NCBI GenBank assembly: GCA_026874595.1 | Contig: CM049310.1 | Coordinates: 49,443,558 to 49,507,557, forward strand | From: Sipunculus nudus | Lineage: Eukaryota > Annelida > Sipuncula > Golfingiida > Sipunculidae | DNA length: 64,000 nucleotides | Direction: 5' to 3' | Part shown: positions 11,701 to 26,700 of the stretch, one piece after another | Numbering within the stretch: position 1 is the stretch's first letter | Layout: each line of letters opens with the position of its first letter | Made by a program: the position numbers and the translations under genes | The notes under the pieces: model-generated | The model's database searches: none | What the model was told of the DNA's origin: nothing | The model's input: only the letters and a program-made list of their open reading frames with translations

Positions 11701-14700
11701 GTATTTTTTTCAAAAAGGTTCCCTATTGTTATAATGTTACATAAAAAATTAGATATACCTTTTGTTGGCGATTCCAGTCCAAAAGCCTTGTAGAATGGGA
11801 TGTCAGGGTACAGGTACCTCAGAACACTCTTAGAAGTTCTTGTGGTGTCCCGACCCTCAATCTCCTTAAGTATTTTGTTCAGTGTCAGTCCTTTCTCAAA
11901 ATTAAAGCTGCAGAAATAGGGTTCTGCTCCTGTCCCAGCCAAACCTTCATCTCGTATGATGTGGTACAACTTCTTCTTTTCTGAATAAAGACCAGAGATA
12001 ATCAGCATGGCTGAAACAATGTATTGATATACAGTAAAGCCTTGCCTTACGACCACCTCAGTTTAGTGACCACCTCAAAGTAATGACCACTTTTATATGG
12101 TCCCAATCCTTTTTTTTTTGCTCTTTATTTCAAGCCTGGCTTGGATGACCCCATTAGACTTTATGGAGGTCCCACTGGTGTCATAAGTTCGAGGTTTTTC
12201 TGTTTATAAAATGGAATAATATAATCATCAATGCCTCTGACAAAAATTTTGTGACTATCAATTTCTCTGACGAGAAATTATAGAACTGTTGATGTCTCTG
12301 GCATGAAGCAATATAAATGTTAAATAAATATTTCATGATATGCAATAGCAAATGGAACTGTTCTTTAAATTATTCATATTCATTAGTGCATAAAAAACAT
12401 TGCAACAATGATTGTGAGACATATTAAGGTATATTAAGTGATGTTGAAGTATGTGTCTTCTTGTGGAATTATAAAGTCTTCTGTGATTTACACAGACCTG
12501 TTCATGAGTTATAAATTATTTAAGCTATACTATAGCTCTGTATGCTTTAGGCCTAATACATGTAAATATTCTGACAGATCAGGAGAAGCAAAATACATTG
12601 TATACACACAGAATCATATATTCTAATGTGAAAAAAATATAACAATTGACCAAAGGGTGATGATGCTCAGCTGACTTTGAACAACAATGAAAAGGAAAAC
12701 AATTCTTATGTCTTGTAAACTGTCACATGTCGTGTGAACTCACAATGTCAACGTACCCTGCTTACAAAAAATAAGGGCACCTAGACCAACTTACTCGCTT
12801 CTAAAATGATGATGCTTATAAAATGTGTGTGACAGTGGTCAAAACATGTGTAATAAAGTCCTTTTCTGAGACACATGCAATACAGTCCTCTTAATTTCTT
12901 GTAATGTAGTCTTTTTTTAAAATACATAATATTTATAATGGTCCTCTTGCTTATACAGATTATTCCTTCAGAAAGATCACTACAGAGACTGTAATAAAGT
13001 GGCTTTACAGGAAGAATGGTCTAAATACAGAAATGAGGTACTTCTAATGGGATCCTTCTCTAACATTCTTGTGTTAGGGTCCTTTTCTAATATACCTGTA
13101 ATAGGGTTTTTTGACATACTTGAGAGAAAGGTTTTCTTTAAATGACCTGTCATGGGGGATTTCTTAGTGTAATCGATTTGAGTCTTTCCTACACATATGT
13201 ATAGACTGACCCTTCCCTAGCATACTTGTAATATTGTCCTGCTCCAGCACATTTGTAATACGATCCTGCTGTAACTAATTTGCAATAGGATCCTGCTTGA
13301 ACATACTAGTGATAGTGCCCTAACCTTACTAGTAATCCAGTCCTTTTTTCACTTACTTGTAATAGGATCTTTTTCTATGAAGGCGAGGGTTAGGTAACCA
13401 CAGGGTTCCACTTTCTGTGATTCTTCTATCTCACTTTTGCTGAAGCGAATCAGGAAAGTACCATCCTGGCAGTCCCGCAACAAATTCTCCACAGCATCCT
13501 TCCCAACAAAGCCATAGATCAGACTGCAAATATGATACCAAAACCATTTCAATGGAATGGCAATTGTTGTTTTGTGAGCTTGCTGCTTGTCAGTATTATA
13601 TACTGTGAATTTTCATGACAGTTCTAAACAATCACCAATGTACATGATAAGAGGGTTACATCTAAGGATTTTTTATAAAGTTTTGATTGCTAAGCTGAAA
13701 CTTTGCAATGACTGCTAAAAAAAACACACTTGTGTAAAACAAAGCAAAGAAAGGTGGCACCAAGTAGTCTTTTGCATTATTATAACTATCCAATAATCCT
13801 TGAAGAGACTTCTGAGAACCTGGTCTTTTGTAATAAATTTTTACTCATAATGGGCCAATGATAGCTCATAATTTCTCTATCATGATTCAATATTAAGACT
13901 GCCAAGCTAAAATTGAGTTCTCATAATGGCTATATGTCAAGCTGAATAAAACATACAGAACTAAAAAAATCATAATTGGTGCCACAAGTTTTCAAGAAAA
14001 ATAAAGTTATTCAAAGTCAACAACACAGAATTTCTAGGCATTCCACAGAGCCATCATTGAGATATAACAACTTTTACTCAAAGTTTTGTTACTAAAAACA
14101 GACAAGTAAATTGAATATCAAGTTTTAGGCTGGTTATAACCTATTTTAGGCAGTTAAAGGCAGGTTTTAGGCGCTGCCCTGCCATACACAGGTTTTAGGC
14201 AGCCTAAAACCTAACCCTGATATCAACAAATGATGGGGATATTCTGAAAGAAACAGAACCCGAGTTTCTAATTAATTTGCAATGCAAATTAAAATTTTTT
14301 TTTAGTTCTATTAAACACAAACCTGTATGATTATTTCCCCTTTATCCATGGATTTAACATCTATAGGATCATGCACTGGGAGTCAAGGTGCAGCTTTAAA
14401 GGGGGCTTCTTTTCCGGGAATCACAGACATGACAAAAAGTCTGGGTGAGGCTTTAAACAGACATGCGGCTTATTATGGAGAATTCATGGTAATCATACCA
14501 GGATTACTCCTGGAACACCTACCCTTTCTTCCATTCCTTTTTCAGATGTTTCTTTATCAGGTTCAGGCAAGCATAGAACCAAACCCAGAAGGTGAAGTCT
14601 CGTTCTGGCAGAGATTTCTAAAATTAATATGTACAGTAATGTGTTTAATAATAGGTCTATAAAAAATGTAAAAATTCATGTGAAATACACAGATAATAAG

Positions 14701-17700
14701 GAATAAATAGATAATTCATATATTATTATCATTTCATATTTAATTAATAAAAAGGTCTGAGTACAGGTTCTTATCACAATGGGACTGATTAAAACATAAC
14801 CAGCATGGATGAAAATCAGAACTGAATTTAATTATTTCCTTTCACCATTTTAAATTTACCATTTTAATTCATATTTTTCTTTTATTTTAATTTTCAATTC
14901 TCTAATGAGCAAACAATCCCTAGATGCCACACTGTAATAGACTAATAATGTTTTCTCTGTAAAATTTTCTTTTTAAATAGCTATGCTTACTTTGCAAAAA
15001 TTTTCCAGTGGGATCTGTACCTGCCTGTTTGTTGGAACCTGTATGCCCATGCAATCTTCTAATATAAAAGAAAAAACAGTATATTTAATTATAAATGGAC
15101 AGTAAAATTTACAAAATACCAGGGTCTCCCCATTCTGAAAACATGGTGATGCTTTGGAACCAATCGTGATGAGCAGGTAGGGAGTTTTAGAGACTCAATG
15201 GAAAAGGGTAAAGGTACTGTAAATGTTGGGTTTAGAGTCTGGTGCCATGGTCCAAGTCATTCCAATCTGACTTTACTCTCCTGCCTTCCTGCTTTCTGGT
15301 CTTTTTTATGCAAGCTTCTCTCAGCCTCCTGGGGGAGCTTAAAACCAAAACATTTTTGAAGGGCACTAGAAGTTATTTGTTTTTCATTTGCTTGCAACCC
15401 ATGACCAATATGCGTATACAGTCAAGCCCCCTTAGTGTCATATCAATTTATAGAAAAATCCTGTTTACTGTCACATTACCCTGAAATACCAAAACATTTC
15501 CAATTGCAAATCTGACTGTTTACTACCATGAAATTTTATATTTAGCCGCTTTATTTTCATGCTTAAAACCCTTGGCAGTGATACCAGTTCACAGTTAATA
15601 TCACACCAATTGCCAACAAGGCAATCCAAGAGGCCAAGAGCCTCTATTAGTCAGGCTATCAATCGGTTACATTTCCCTCCAGTGCATGGAAGGCCTGGTG
15701 CAGCGATACATGTAAGGCACTCACCACCAATCAGCATGTTATACACAATGTTAATCAAGATGATTGCATTTCTTTTCTAATGTTATCACACATATGTTAA
15801 TAAGGGCGGTGCTTGCAAACACATGTGATATATATATCCCCACCGTCAGTGAACCGACTTTACTGTGTATACCATGAACCAGCATGGCTATTCATACATC
15901 TTTATATATAAACACACACATATATATATTAACGTGTCATTTATATACTCAACTGCCACAAGCAAAAACAAGGGACCTATGGGTCACGGCGCTCAGCTGA
16001 TCATGATGTATCACCATTGTGATACTATATTTAGTCGACAAACCTTATGAATATCATGGACCTATTAGGCTATTATAAAGGATTATAATGTAATATGCGA
16101 GTAAATCATGTATGAAATTACCTGACTGATGGATTAATATGGAGTAAATATAGTGGTTTATTTTTTATTTATTTGGGAGCTGTTGAAAATAGCAATATAT
16201 TTGAGCAAATATGAATGCAATGACAGTACACTAAGCAGTGGTAGAATGATGATAAGGCTATTTGTTGAAGTAGTGTATAGAAGTCTGCAAGATTTCAATT
16301 TGACATATATAATGTTATTATTAACTATGCTGAAGAGTGGATTTATGAATTGTGACTGTATGACATGATATCTCTTAGGTCTTGACAAGGTACATTATAT
16401 TGATGCCCACCACATCTACATATTACACAATATTGACATAATTTCTGGCACGTACATAGGCAACAAACAGTTATACAATATATAAAAATATGAATATATC
16501 TGATTCAACTTGTTCTCGTTTACTGAGGCTGACATTGGGATGGGGTTCGGAGAAGGAAACTGTGGGCAGCAAGGAGGGTTGGATGTAGAGAGAAAAGGAG
16601 ATAGAGAGAGAGGGAGCATTCAACAGTACTTAAACACCTGGAAGGTTAAAATCTAAAATATTATGAAATGTAGATAAAGTCTGAGAGAAAGAGGTAATCT
16701 AGGCTATGGTTGGTTGATATGATTGAAGAAATTGTTGCAAATAATATTTTAAGATCTGACCTTGCGCTTTCATTGGATACCTTTTTGACAGGCTGTTGAC
16801 AGTTCAACATTTTACACATTTGTTTAATGAGATCCAATTTTTTTAATTTAAACTTTAATTAAACTGTTTTTTCCATTTTATGATATGTATACAGTTGCTA
16901 TAAAATCCCCACTCCACAGGCGGAAGGACTTGATGGAGGGGGGGGGGGGGTTACGTTTGGAGTTACAACGCCTCTGTCTCTCTGTATATATTTTCTTCAA
17001 ATTATTAAATTTTATGCTATAGCAATAGCACTATTGTTGACAGTGCAAAGGAGCAAGGACTTAGTAGGGTGGGGGAAGGGGATGGTGGAAGTTACAATAC
17101 CCTTGCATATACGTACAGGATATGAAATTTAATTAATCAGAGCTTACAGGAAAAAAAAGTTTATTCATAATTATTAAATATTTAAAACAGGCAAGAAAGC
17201 TAGAGAAACAAAGCAAATAATTTTAATTCCCATTCTTCTGAGCCAGGAAATTATGAACAATTTTTACATAAATTCCCTTTTTTATAACATCATTTTTTTC
17301 CAGGTTTGAAAATGTAACTATACATTTAGAGTATAACATATATATGTGAATATTTCAGTTGATTCACATTTCTTAATTGCATCAACATATATATCTAATA
17401 AATTAGGTTTATAGTACCTGTCAACATAATGGGGTGGAGGGAGGAAGGGAGGCATAGGGGTGAGAGAGAGAGAAAGAGAGAGAGAGAAAGAGAGCTAGAA
17501 AGAGAGAAAGGGAAAGAGAGAGGAGAAAGGCTCTCTGGTAATTACTGCCTGACCCAGCCTGACCCAGACAATCACAGAAGCAGTAGGCAAGGAGTGAAGG
17601 TGTTATGTAACAGCCTGTAACACTGTTAACCAATGACTTGATGTAAACATTCAAGACATGGTGCTATAAATATGGGTCACTGTGCTCAGCCGAAGTTGGA

Positions 17701-20700
17701 CTTGAAGGTAAAAATCTAAAATAATAATGGAGATCAAGTCTAAGATGAAAAGGTAATATATGCCATGGCTGGTTGACATGATTGGTTTGTATTGATGAGT
17801 GAGAAATTGTTGCAAATAATATTTTGTGACCAAACCATGCATTCTCTAATGTCAAAATTGAAGCATGTGAGCAGTTTGTGAACATAAGATGTATATTATT
17901 ACCATGATCATTGGCTGGCTTTTTGATAGTTTGTTGACAGTTCAGTAGTTTACACATTTGCTCAATTGGATCTATTTTACATAATATATATTATTAAATA
18001 TATGTATTTTTATTTTATAAAATGTATACAGTTGAAATATAACTGATGTCTCCAGTCCCCAGATGCAAGAACCTGGTAGTGGTGGTTGTGGGGGAGGGGT
18101 GGGGGGAGGGCTGGAATGATGGGAGTTACAACATCTCTGTATTAACATAGTGTATATACATATAGGATTTCCACTTAATTCAACAATACTTACAGGATTA
18201 AACAGTCCATTCACAATTAAATAATATTTAAAAAAGGACAGACAGACTGTTAGACAAACAAAGCTGATAATATATTTTAATATTTTAAAGTTTTTCATCT
18301 GCAATATTACACATCTGAATACATAAGTTGCTTTCAAATTTCAGACTTTAATGGCTTAAATCCATACACATACAGCATATGAAAGTTATTTCAACAGTGC
18401 TTAAAGGAAAAATTTCATAATTAGTATATATATTTAATGATAATTGAGAGATGATGGACAGACAAGAGCTGATCACTTTATGTTCCATTCTCCTGGGGCA
18501 AGAATATGTTTCAATATTAGATCTTAATTTTAATCTAATCCAATTATCTTTCAAATTGAAAAAATTGTACACATTTGCAATAATAACTAATGTCCCAGTG
18601 CACAAGTGACGGTGAGGTGCTAAGGATCAATGACAGCCCGAGGGGGGGGGGGGGGGGGGAAGAGATGGGATTAACAACACTTTTGCATAAACATTCAGGG
18701 CAAACAAAGCCTGATCTCCAATTCTGCTGAGGCTTGAAAATAATGAACACATGTTTGTATTAGATCCTCATTTTTTTATTTTAAGTTTAATTTTTATACA
18801 TTTCCAATATAACATATATTTCTGAATATAAACGTTGATTCATAATTCTAAATTGCATCATCATAAATCTCAATCTTGTCATGTAACACCACATCATGCA
18901 TACAAATGGGAGGGGGTGTGATATGAGAACAATTGTACACCTGTCACAGCAGGGGATCTCCCCCAGTGACTGAAACAAATCAGGAACCCTGGCATAGCTG
19001 ACTTCCAGTGACCTGGAGTGGCCTACCTGCATCTGGAACAAAGCAAGTGACTACAATAGACCCTCAAGATAAAATTCAATAACTAGCCTAATTTTCAACC
19101 TTTTAGTTTCAAATTTCAGATTTAAACACATTAAATACTTATGTTTACATTCTGAGAAAATTAAATCAACAGTACTCACAGGGAAAAAATGTGCCATGGT
19201 CAAAGTTGGGTAAAATTTCAGGTACTGATTTTATGTTTATGCTAATAACTTATAAAATTTACAAAATACAGATCTAATTTTGGGTATACAATTGAATCTT
19301 AATTAAACAAAGTTATATACTTAAAAAAAATTCTCTAGCTTCAATAATTTTCATGAAACCTGAGTAAATATTTTTCCTGACTTTTTACAAAGTCAATTTT
19401 GTTTGGGCACATAACTTAAAACAAAACGCAATACTGACATCATTTCTGGCATGTGCATAGCGAATGTATAGAAAAATATGTATATTATATATGATCAAAG
19501 TCAGATCAGTGGTTTTGATACTAGGCAGTCCTGAAGTGTAACAAAGGGTTTTTAATGAAAAAATGAAGTTTTTCATTAATATCTCGAAGGAATTAAGTTC
19601 TGGTGACCAAATTCTTGGCATGGTAGGGGATTTTGGAGACATCTTACTGTATGCCTAATTTAAGGAACTTAGAGCTGAAGCTGGGGAGCTGAGCTCTAGC
19701 AAACTGCATAACACTAGGTTGATGTAAACAATATGTGACATGGTGCTTGAAAACTTGAATTAAATCTACAGTTTTTGATCAACTGGTTTCAAATTTTAAA
19801 TGTTAACAGTTGAAATGCTAACAAAAACATGCTTTGAAAATTAAATCCACAGCAGTTACAGGAAAAAAACGTGCCATGGTCAAAGTTGGGCAAAGTTTAA
19901 GGTACCAATTTTTTATTTTTGCTAATATTTCAAAAAATTTAAAAGATTTTGATCAAATTTTGGGTATACAATTTAATTTTGATTAATAAAAGTTATATTA
20001 CTGGAAAAAAAGTGCTTAGCTTTAACAAGTTTTGTGTTAAGTGATCAAATTTTTTTCCTAATTATTTAGAAAATGCATTTTGTTTGGGCCCATAACTTTT
20101 TTAAATTATATAATACAGACCCAATTTCTGGCATGTACATAGGAACCATATAGAGGATTATTTATGGTAAATATGAGGAAACACAGATGAGTGGTTTTGA
20201 TATTAGGCAGTCCTGAAGTGTGAAAATAGGATTTTAATAAAAAATTGAGGTTTTTCCTTAATTTCTCAAAGGAACAAAGTCGCAAAGACCCAGTTTTCGG
20301 CTTGGTAGGAGATCTTGGGGACATCTAACATTATGCTGAATTTTGGATTCCTAGGTCTTACGGTTTCAAAACGTGCCACATCTACGGACGGACGGACGGA
20401 CGGACGGACGGACGGACGGACAGACGGACGGACGACGGACAATGGACCACGACTATAGCTCAGATGACTTATAGTCAGCTGAGCTAAAAAAAACAATAGC
20501 TGGCCCCTTCAATTTCTTACCAAGAAGTCTTTTGTAGAGGAAGTCAAGCTCATGGTCCTCCAAGCCTTTTCCTGTGTGCATCTTGAAGAGAGCTGAGAGA
20601 ACCTCAGCCAACTGCTTCCACTGCACTTTCTTTCTGCGTTCATATGGTTTCCTATCCTGCACAGAATAAACTGACTCTTGACATTCCTTTCTTTAATTAA

Positions 20701-23700
20701 AGTTTTTCTAACTTCTACATCTCAAGGTCTTACAATATTACATACTCAAAATCACATTTGTTTTCCTCTGTGTAATAATCATTCAATTAACACTTCCATA
20801 AACTCGAAACAAACTAGCAGTAACACTTGTAACAAGAATGCCTCACAATATAGCAAATAAGTCATTGTTAAATCATGATTATGATGGGAAAATCAGGCAC
20901 TACTACTGAACACTCAGGGAGTCCATATCTCCAGTAATGCCAGACTTTTACTCTTTTGAATAATTAAAATCTTATAATATGACCCACTCAACCAACATGG
21001 CTCTGTGGTCATGAGCACATTGAACAGAGAGAATCTTTTACAGAGGTAATTAAAGTCTAAATTTGTAGATGGTAACCCACGGTGGAGATCGACTATATCT
21101 GCGATATTGTAGCATTATGACTCACCAGTTCGGAGAAGACCCTGTCCCATATTATTGTTCCTAATGCATTTCGTTCCTGTGACCCATGTGTGACCAGCAC
21201 GACCGGGTGAGATAACACCTGAAGTTTAACAAAGGTACAAAATATAGAATTATGGTACCATAAAAATCATCATAATGATACTATGTATGTATTCATGGAA
21301 TAGATTCATATGACTATTATATCATTCCTAAATAAAATAGGGACCAATGGGTCTTGACAATCAGCTGAATTTGTCTATAAGGATATTTTGATGAGCCTTT
21401 TCTAAATGTGGGTACTGTGACCATAACCTTACCTTTGACTTTGTGACCCCAATATCCATTAGTTTCTTCTGCTATTGGCAGGTGAGCAAAATGTGGAAGA
21501 TGGAAAGTTTGGGATGGAAAGTTTGATTTACAATGCATCTACAATCTTTTTAAAGATGTGGGTGCTATGACCTTCTCCATTGACCTTGTGGCCCCTAAAC
21601 CAAAAGGATTCTTACTTTTGTGGTGGACCATTTATAAATAAAATTTGAAGCTAATCTGTCTATCCAAACAAGAGGTATCCTGTATAAAGTAATTTGAGAA
21701 TGGATGGGCCCTGTGACCTTTGACCTCAAAAGCCATTAAGTTTCTTCCACTATTGGCAGTTGAGGAATATGGAAGATAAGTTTGAGATGAAAAATTTGAC
21801 TTAAAATGTATCCACAATCTTTTTAAACAAGTGGGTCCTGTGACCTTGACCTTTGACCTGAAGACCCTAAAATCAAAAGATTTCTTGCTTTTTTTGTGGG
21901 CCATATATAAGCCAAGTTTGCAGTCTATATGTTAATCCAAACTGGAGTTATCATCCATGAATGAATTTGTGGACAGATGACCCCTGTGACCTTGATCTTT
22001 GACCTTGTGACCCTAAATTCAATTAGAATCTTCCCCCACTGGCAGGTCAGATATATGCAATAGCTTAGTGGCTCTAGGTCACAGTGACCTAATTTCAAGT
22101 TTCCAAGGAGATTTTTTATGGAACTTAGAACCTTCTAGGGTCAGTGCATGGTTACAACAAACCTCCATTCCTATACCTCTGTTGACTTTCAGTCAGCTCG
22201 GCTGAGCTAAAAACTCCATTTGTAGAAAAAGTAGGTTGCAGCAACAAGGAAGTCTTTATCTTGGCAACTGCTAAAATGAAAGTTTTATCCAAGAACAATA
22301 AGCTTCATGTTTTAGGATAACCTGATTAGTTATTGCAAAGAAATTTAATTTAACATTTAAATTTCTGGCATGAATTGATTATACCAGTAAAAAATTTATA
22401 TGTTGTTTATTTGACTGTCTTATTTAAAACTTTGCAGAATAACTACATCATTGAAAAAAGGCATATGGAGATTGTGTTTAAATTCTTACACTTTGAGTTT
22501 TAATTATTCATACATATTTCAGGAGAATAAATAATGCATTATGAATATATATATATGGAAAATATACCTCAGATGTTATCTGCATATTGCCATAACAGGA
22601 ATCAATCTAGCAAATACAGGGTGGAGATACTAAAACAAGGATAATTTTTGTCAGTAATTCACACAAGTTTTGTCTTGCAAATATATGGATATTTATAAAA
22701 CACATTGGTTAAATTATATTGTAAAAATTCATGGTAGAGAAAACTGTCACACATACAAGGACTTTTTAAAAATTTTTTGGTGGAGGTAACTGAGTGCTAT
22801 GTTCATCTGAAGAATTCCATTCCAGTTTCTTACTATGTGATACCCGATGTCAACCATTTTTGTTTTACTGCTCCTGTAGATCCTGCGTGTGTGTCATTCT
22901 CATTGCTATGTCATTACTCTGAGGAACCCTTGAAAGGTGCACTCGTTTGTGAGTGAAACATGAATGTTGCAGTGCTCACCCTTGGTGGGGGGCCAACTAT
23001 GAAACATCTCACCGTCTTGACTGAGATTCCAACTCACAATCTCCTAGCTTTGAACCTTGTGCTTTACCCCTAGACCACAGGAGCTGGTCACAGAACAAGG
23101 ACTTACCTGTAAAGGTTTGTCATCCAACAAAGCTGTAAACACCATGCCACATACAGACTCCGTCACTTGCATTCTGGATGCTGGGGCTTTCCGTTTACTC
23201 CCAGTTTTTGGTCTTGCCTCACACTGTAAGGTCATACTTTTGAACACAGCTGCATAATGGCCACTGTCCTGCTTCTCTACAACCACCTCTGAGCCTTTGA
23301 CCTTGGCAGCGTCCTTGGGACGGGGCATACCTGGTTCTGAGCTTACTGCCAAGTCTTCTTCAAGGTGAAGACTGGCTTTGAACTTTATACTTGTTTGTTC
23401 AAGGAAGGCTCTACCTCCGAGGGCTCTGAAATCATTATAAGGTAGAGGGTTCAATATGGTGAAAAAAACTGCAAATATGAACCATACAAAATAATATAAA
23501 TATACATCAAATTTTGACAGAAATTAAAATATAAAATAAATGGCTTACTTCTCAAAGATTTAAAAACAGATGTCTTCCACAATGGACCCATGGCTTGAAT
23601 TCAAAAGTCATTGTTTTCACAAAACTTCTACATTTTTTTGCAGATTTGACGCTGAAGATCAAGTTAAATTTCACCATATATTTACTTCTTCACAACTTGG

Positions 23701-26700
23701 TATAAACAAAGAAAATGAAGAAAAACCAAAAATAAAACAAAAACTAAGAAAATTTATGCAGTTCTTCAAAACTTGAGAACTGTTGTTCTAAAATTTGATG
23801 TAGTTCAACAGATTTGACCTTGAAGGCAAGGTCAAGGTCACCAGTGTTTTAAACATCCAGGAACTTGGTTGAAATAATATGTGTAACAAGGTTAAGAAAT
23901 ATTATGCAGTATCTCAAAAGTGACAGCATTCACAAGGATCCGAACAGATGACAATATAAACAAGGCCTACAGGCCTAATGCGAACCTGTGCAATGGGACA
24001 TACATCAGAGTTTATGCTTCCATGATAACAAACTTGACCATTATTTGAAAAGTACCTGAGTTATTTTCACGGACATGTGTGACATGTACATGTACAATTA
24101 ATTTACTAACATTTTAAACTCAAGTACAAGCACCAGTTGCACAAATATCACTCCTGAAATACTGGCAAGGATGTACACAACACAAAATGATTGTAGGTGG
24201 CACCACTAGTCTTGTGTATGAGAAAGCCATCGAAGATGTATGGACATGTAAAATTTCAGGCAGATACTTCAAACCACTCCTGAGAAATAAGCAGGGACAT
24301 ACATTGTGCAAAAATTATTGTAGGTGGCACCACCAGTATTGTATAAGACAAAGCTGTCCTATATGTATAAATATGCCCAATTTCAGGCTGATATATCAAA
24401 TCCCTTGGCAGAAATAAGCAGGGACATTCACTATGCAAAAAGATACTATGGGTTAACATACGGCCGACGCCACACCATCACATAAGCTCACAGGTTCGCT
24501 AACAATAAGATAATAGACAACAGAACTGAAAACAATATACCTTTCCCCAGATGAGGTGGGGTGAGATAAAACATGAGCCTTGTATGATCTGCTGATAAGA
24601 CTGACCAGAAATGTAAACAGTTAGTCACACATTTATTCAGACAAAAATTACGCAACAATGTATCTTTTTTAAACAAAAACATTGAGAACTGCAATGAGAT
24701 AAAATAAAAATATTGGTTCTCCCCTCCCTATAAGTCCACCATTCCCAAATTTGACTAAAAATTATGTACTTTTTATAAGGGATCACAGTTGCAACATAAG
24801 CACAGCACGTGGGCCTGTGTGTGTCACCAAGGCCACAACACCTGTCAATCAGAAGATGTTCTGACTAACTTGGCCAGAAAGAAATGACACAGGCAATGAA
24901 AACTCTGACAACAACAATAGCCAAACACTTCATGTCTCCTTCTATGGAAGGGGAGACATAAGATATGGCTGCTAATATACAGAAGATGATTCCTGTGACT
25001 ATCATTTTTGACACCTACCTGATTTCAGCCCTGAAGGAATAGCTGGTCTCATTCATCTGTTCTCGAAACTTTATTATACATGGGTTAGTGTACTTCTTAT
25101 TCTTTTCCCTCATTTCTGTGGGCTGCTGACTGATGACAAAACACCTGAGATGAGATACAGAATAGATATATACACCTATATCATAGTAAAATAATAATAA
25201 CTTTTATGCCCAGCACTTGCAATTATTAGCTTTCTAGGAAATTATTGAAAAATATAAAGTTTTTTAATCAAATTATTTTTAAAAATAGATGGACACAAGC
25301 TGATGTTATCATGGCAATAAAATCAAAAGGAGTTAGCACTGGGATCAACATCCAGTATTAAAGGGACCTGTGTCTCAGTGCCCAAGGCTTTATAGCTGCT
25401 ACCTATTGTACCCACGGGGGATACTTGCCGTCTGCTCTTATTGCAACACCTTGTAAAAGTCAGACAGTACAATTACTGTCTCCATTGCTGCTTTTGGCAG
25501 CTGAGTTTGAGCACTGGTTTGCTGGATGATTCACATGAATTTGAATGAAATTTTATGTAAAATGGAAGTTAATGTTTATGTATGTGAATTCTCACTGAGT
25601 TATTTTAGTTGTTGAGATACTGGAGCTTTTGTATCAAATTTTTAATTATTCTGGGATACTTCTGAGCCCCATAGCTGGGAGGATATGGGTAACAGAGACC
25701 TAATTTCAGGTTTCAAAGGAGTTTTTTTATATTGACCTCCTTGGATGTCAAGTTAAAGATTCCAGGTCCAGCTGTTACAATTTGTGCCTGGTTAACAGAC
25801 AGACAGACAGATGTATGTACTTACAGATGAGGGACAAAGAATGATCGCTGTAGCTCAGATGACTTTTAGTCAGCTGAGCTAATAAAACAAATGTGCTCAA
25901 ATTTTGATCATATCCAAATAAAGTATTTAAACATTATCTTTAAATTTTTTTTATCTTTCACATCTGTAATATTACTTATAATTATCATTTTATATAATAA
26001 TAATTTTTATTATTATTATTACTTATATTAGTATTATTATATAATTATTTTTATTATTTAGATATCTTTAACTGCCAGTATTTCTTAACAAAATTATAAT
26101 TATTATTAATAATAATAATAATAATAATATTATCAATATTATTATTATTATATTATTATTATTTAAATTATTATTATTATTTAGATATCTTATATATTAC
26201 ATCAGGTGTTATCATTCTGGAATATTAAGCTTTAACTGGGTACATCAGTATATGATAAATAACTCACTTGATTTTGAATGTTTCCTGTAATTTCTTCACA
26301 AAACCTTCATGAATTTCAAAGGAGTCACTGAGATCAGCATCCTTGAGATTGACTTGCTCCTTTAAAGTATTATAAGCTGTGGCTGCAGTCACACACAGCC
26401 TTCTTGCTTCTACAAGCAGCAGGTAATAATCCCCACACCTGAAAGAATTTCAACAGCAACAGCATGATTAAACTGGAAAATGTGCATCCCAATGGATACA
26501 TATTTCTCCGCTATTGGAGCACAAGTTTCAAAAAGGTTATGCAAACACAATGGACACCCTCCAAGGTGCTGGGCACTTGAGCGTGACCTGAACAGGTGGC
26601 CTGACCACACTAATGAGATGGGACCTTTTGTGCATTCACTTAATTTTGGCTCATGCATAAATGACTGTACATTTGTGAATATTCTTTGATGACACTCATG

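Larger units (their letters stand above)
15964..20488 (+). mobile_element. Pearl-like repeat, family A copy 2 (possibly composite), fills most of intron 13
   Basis: Left-end sequence ACAAGGGACCTATGGGTCAC with GCTCAGCTGA at 15991; right end TATAGCTCAGATGAC...TCAGCTGAGCTA at 20451-20487. Bases 19080-20488 match copy 1 nearly continuously, including the ACGG tract. Whether 15964-19080 belongs to the same insertion is uncertain, because another left-end-like string lies at 17671. The right end stops 33 bp from the exon 13 donor boundary. Confidence 0.6.

Noticed and set aside
11400-12056. 218-residue minus-strand ORF as a single exon
   Set aside because: Only 11759-12010 matches SH2 sequence. 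The rest reads through the donor into the ACGG microsatellite of a repeat.
14327-14662. 111-residue plus-strand ORF
   Set aside because: Overlaps STAT exon 15 in antisense; the minus strand encodes the conserved FTFWVWF linker.
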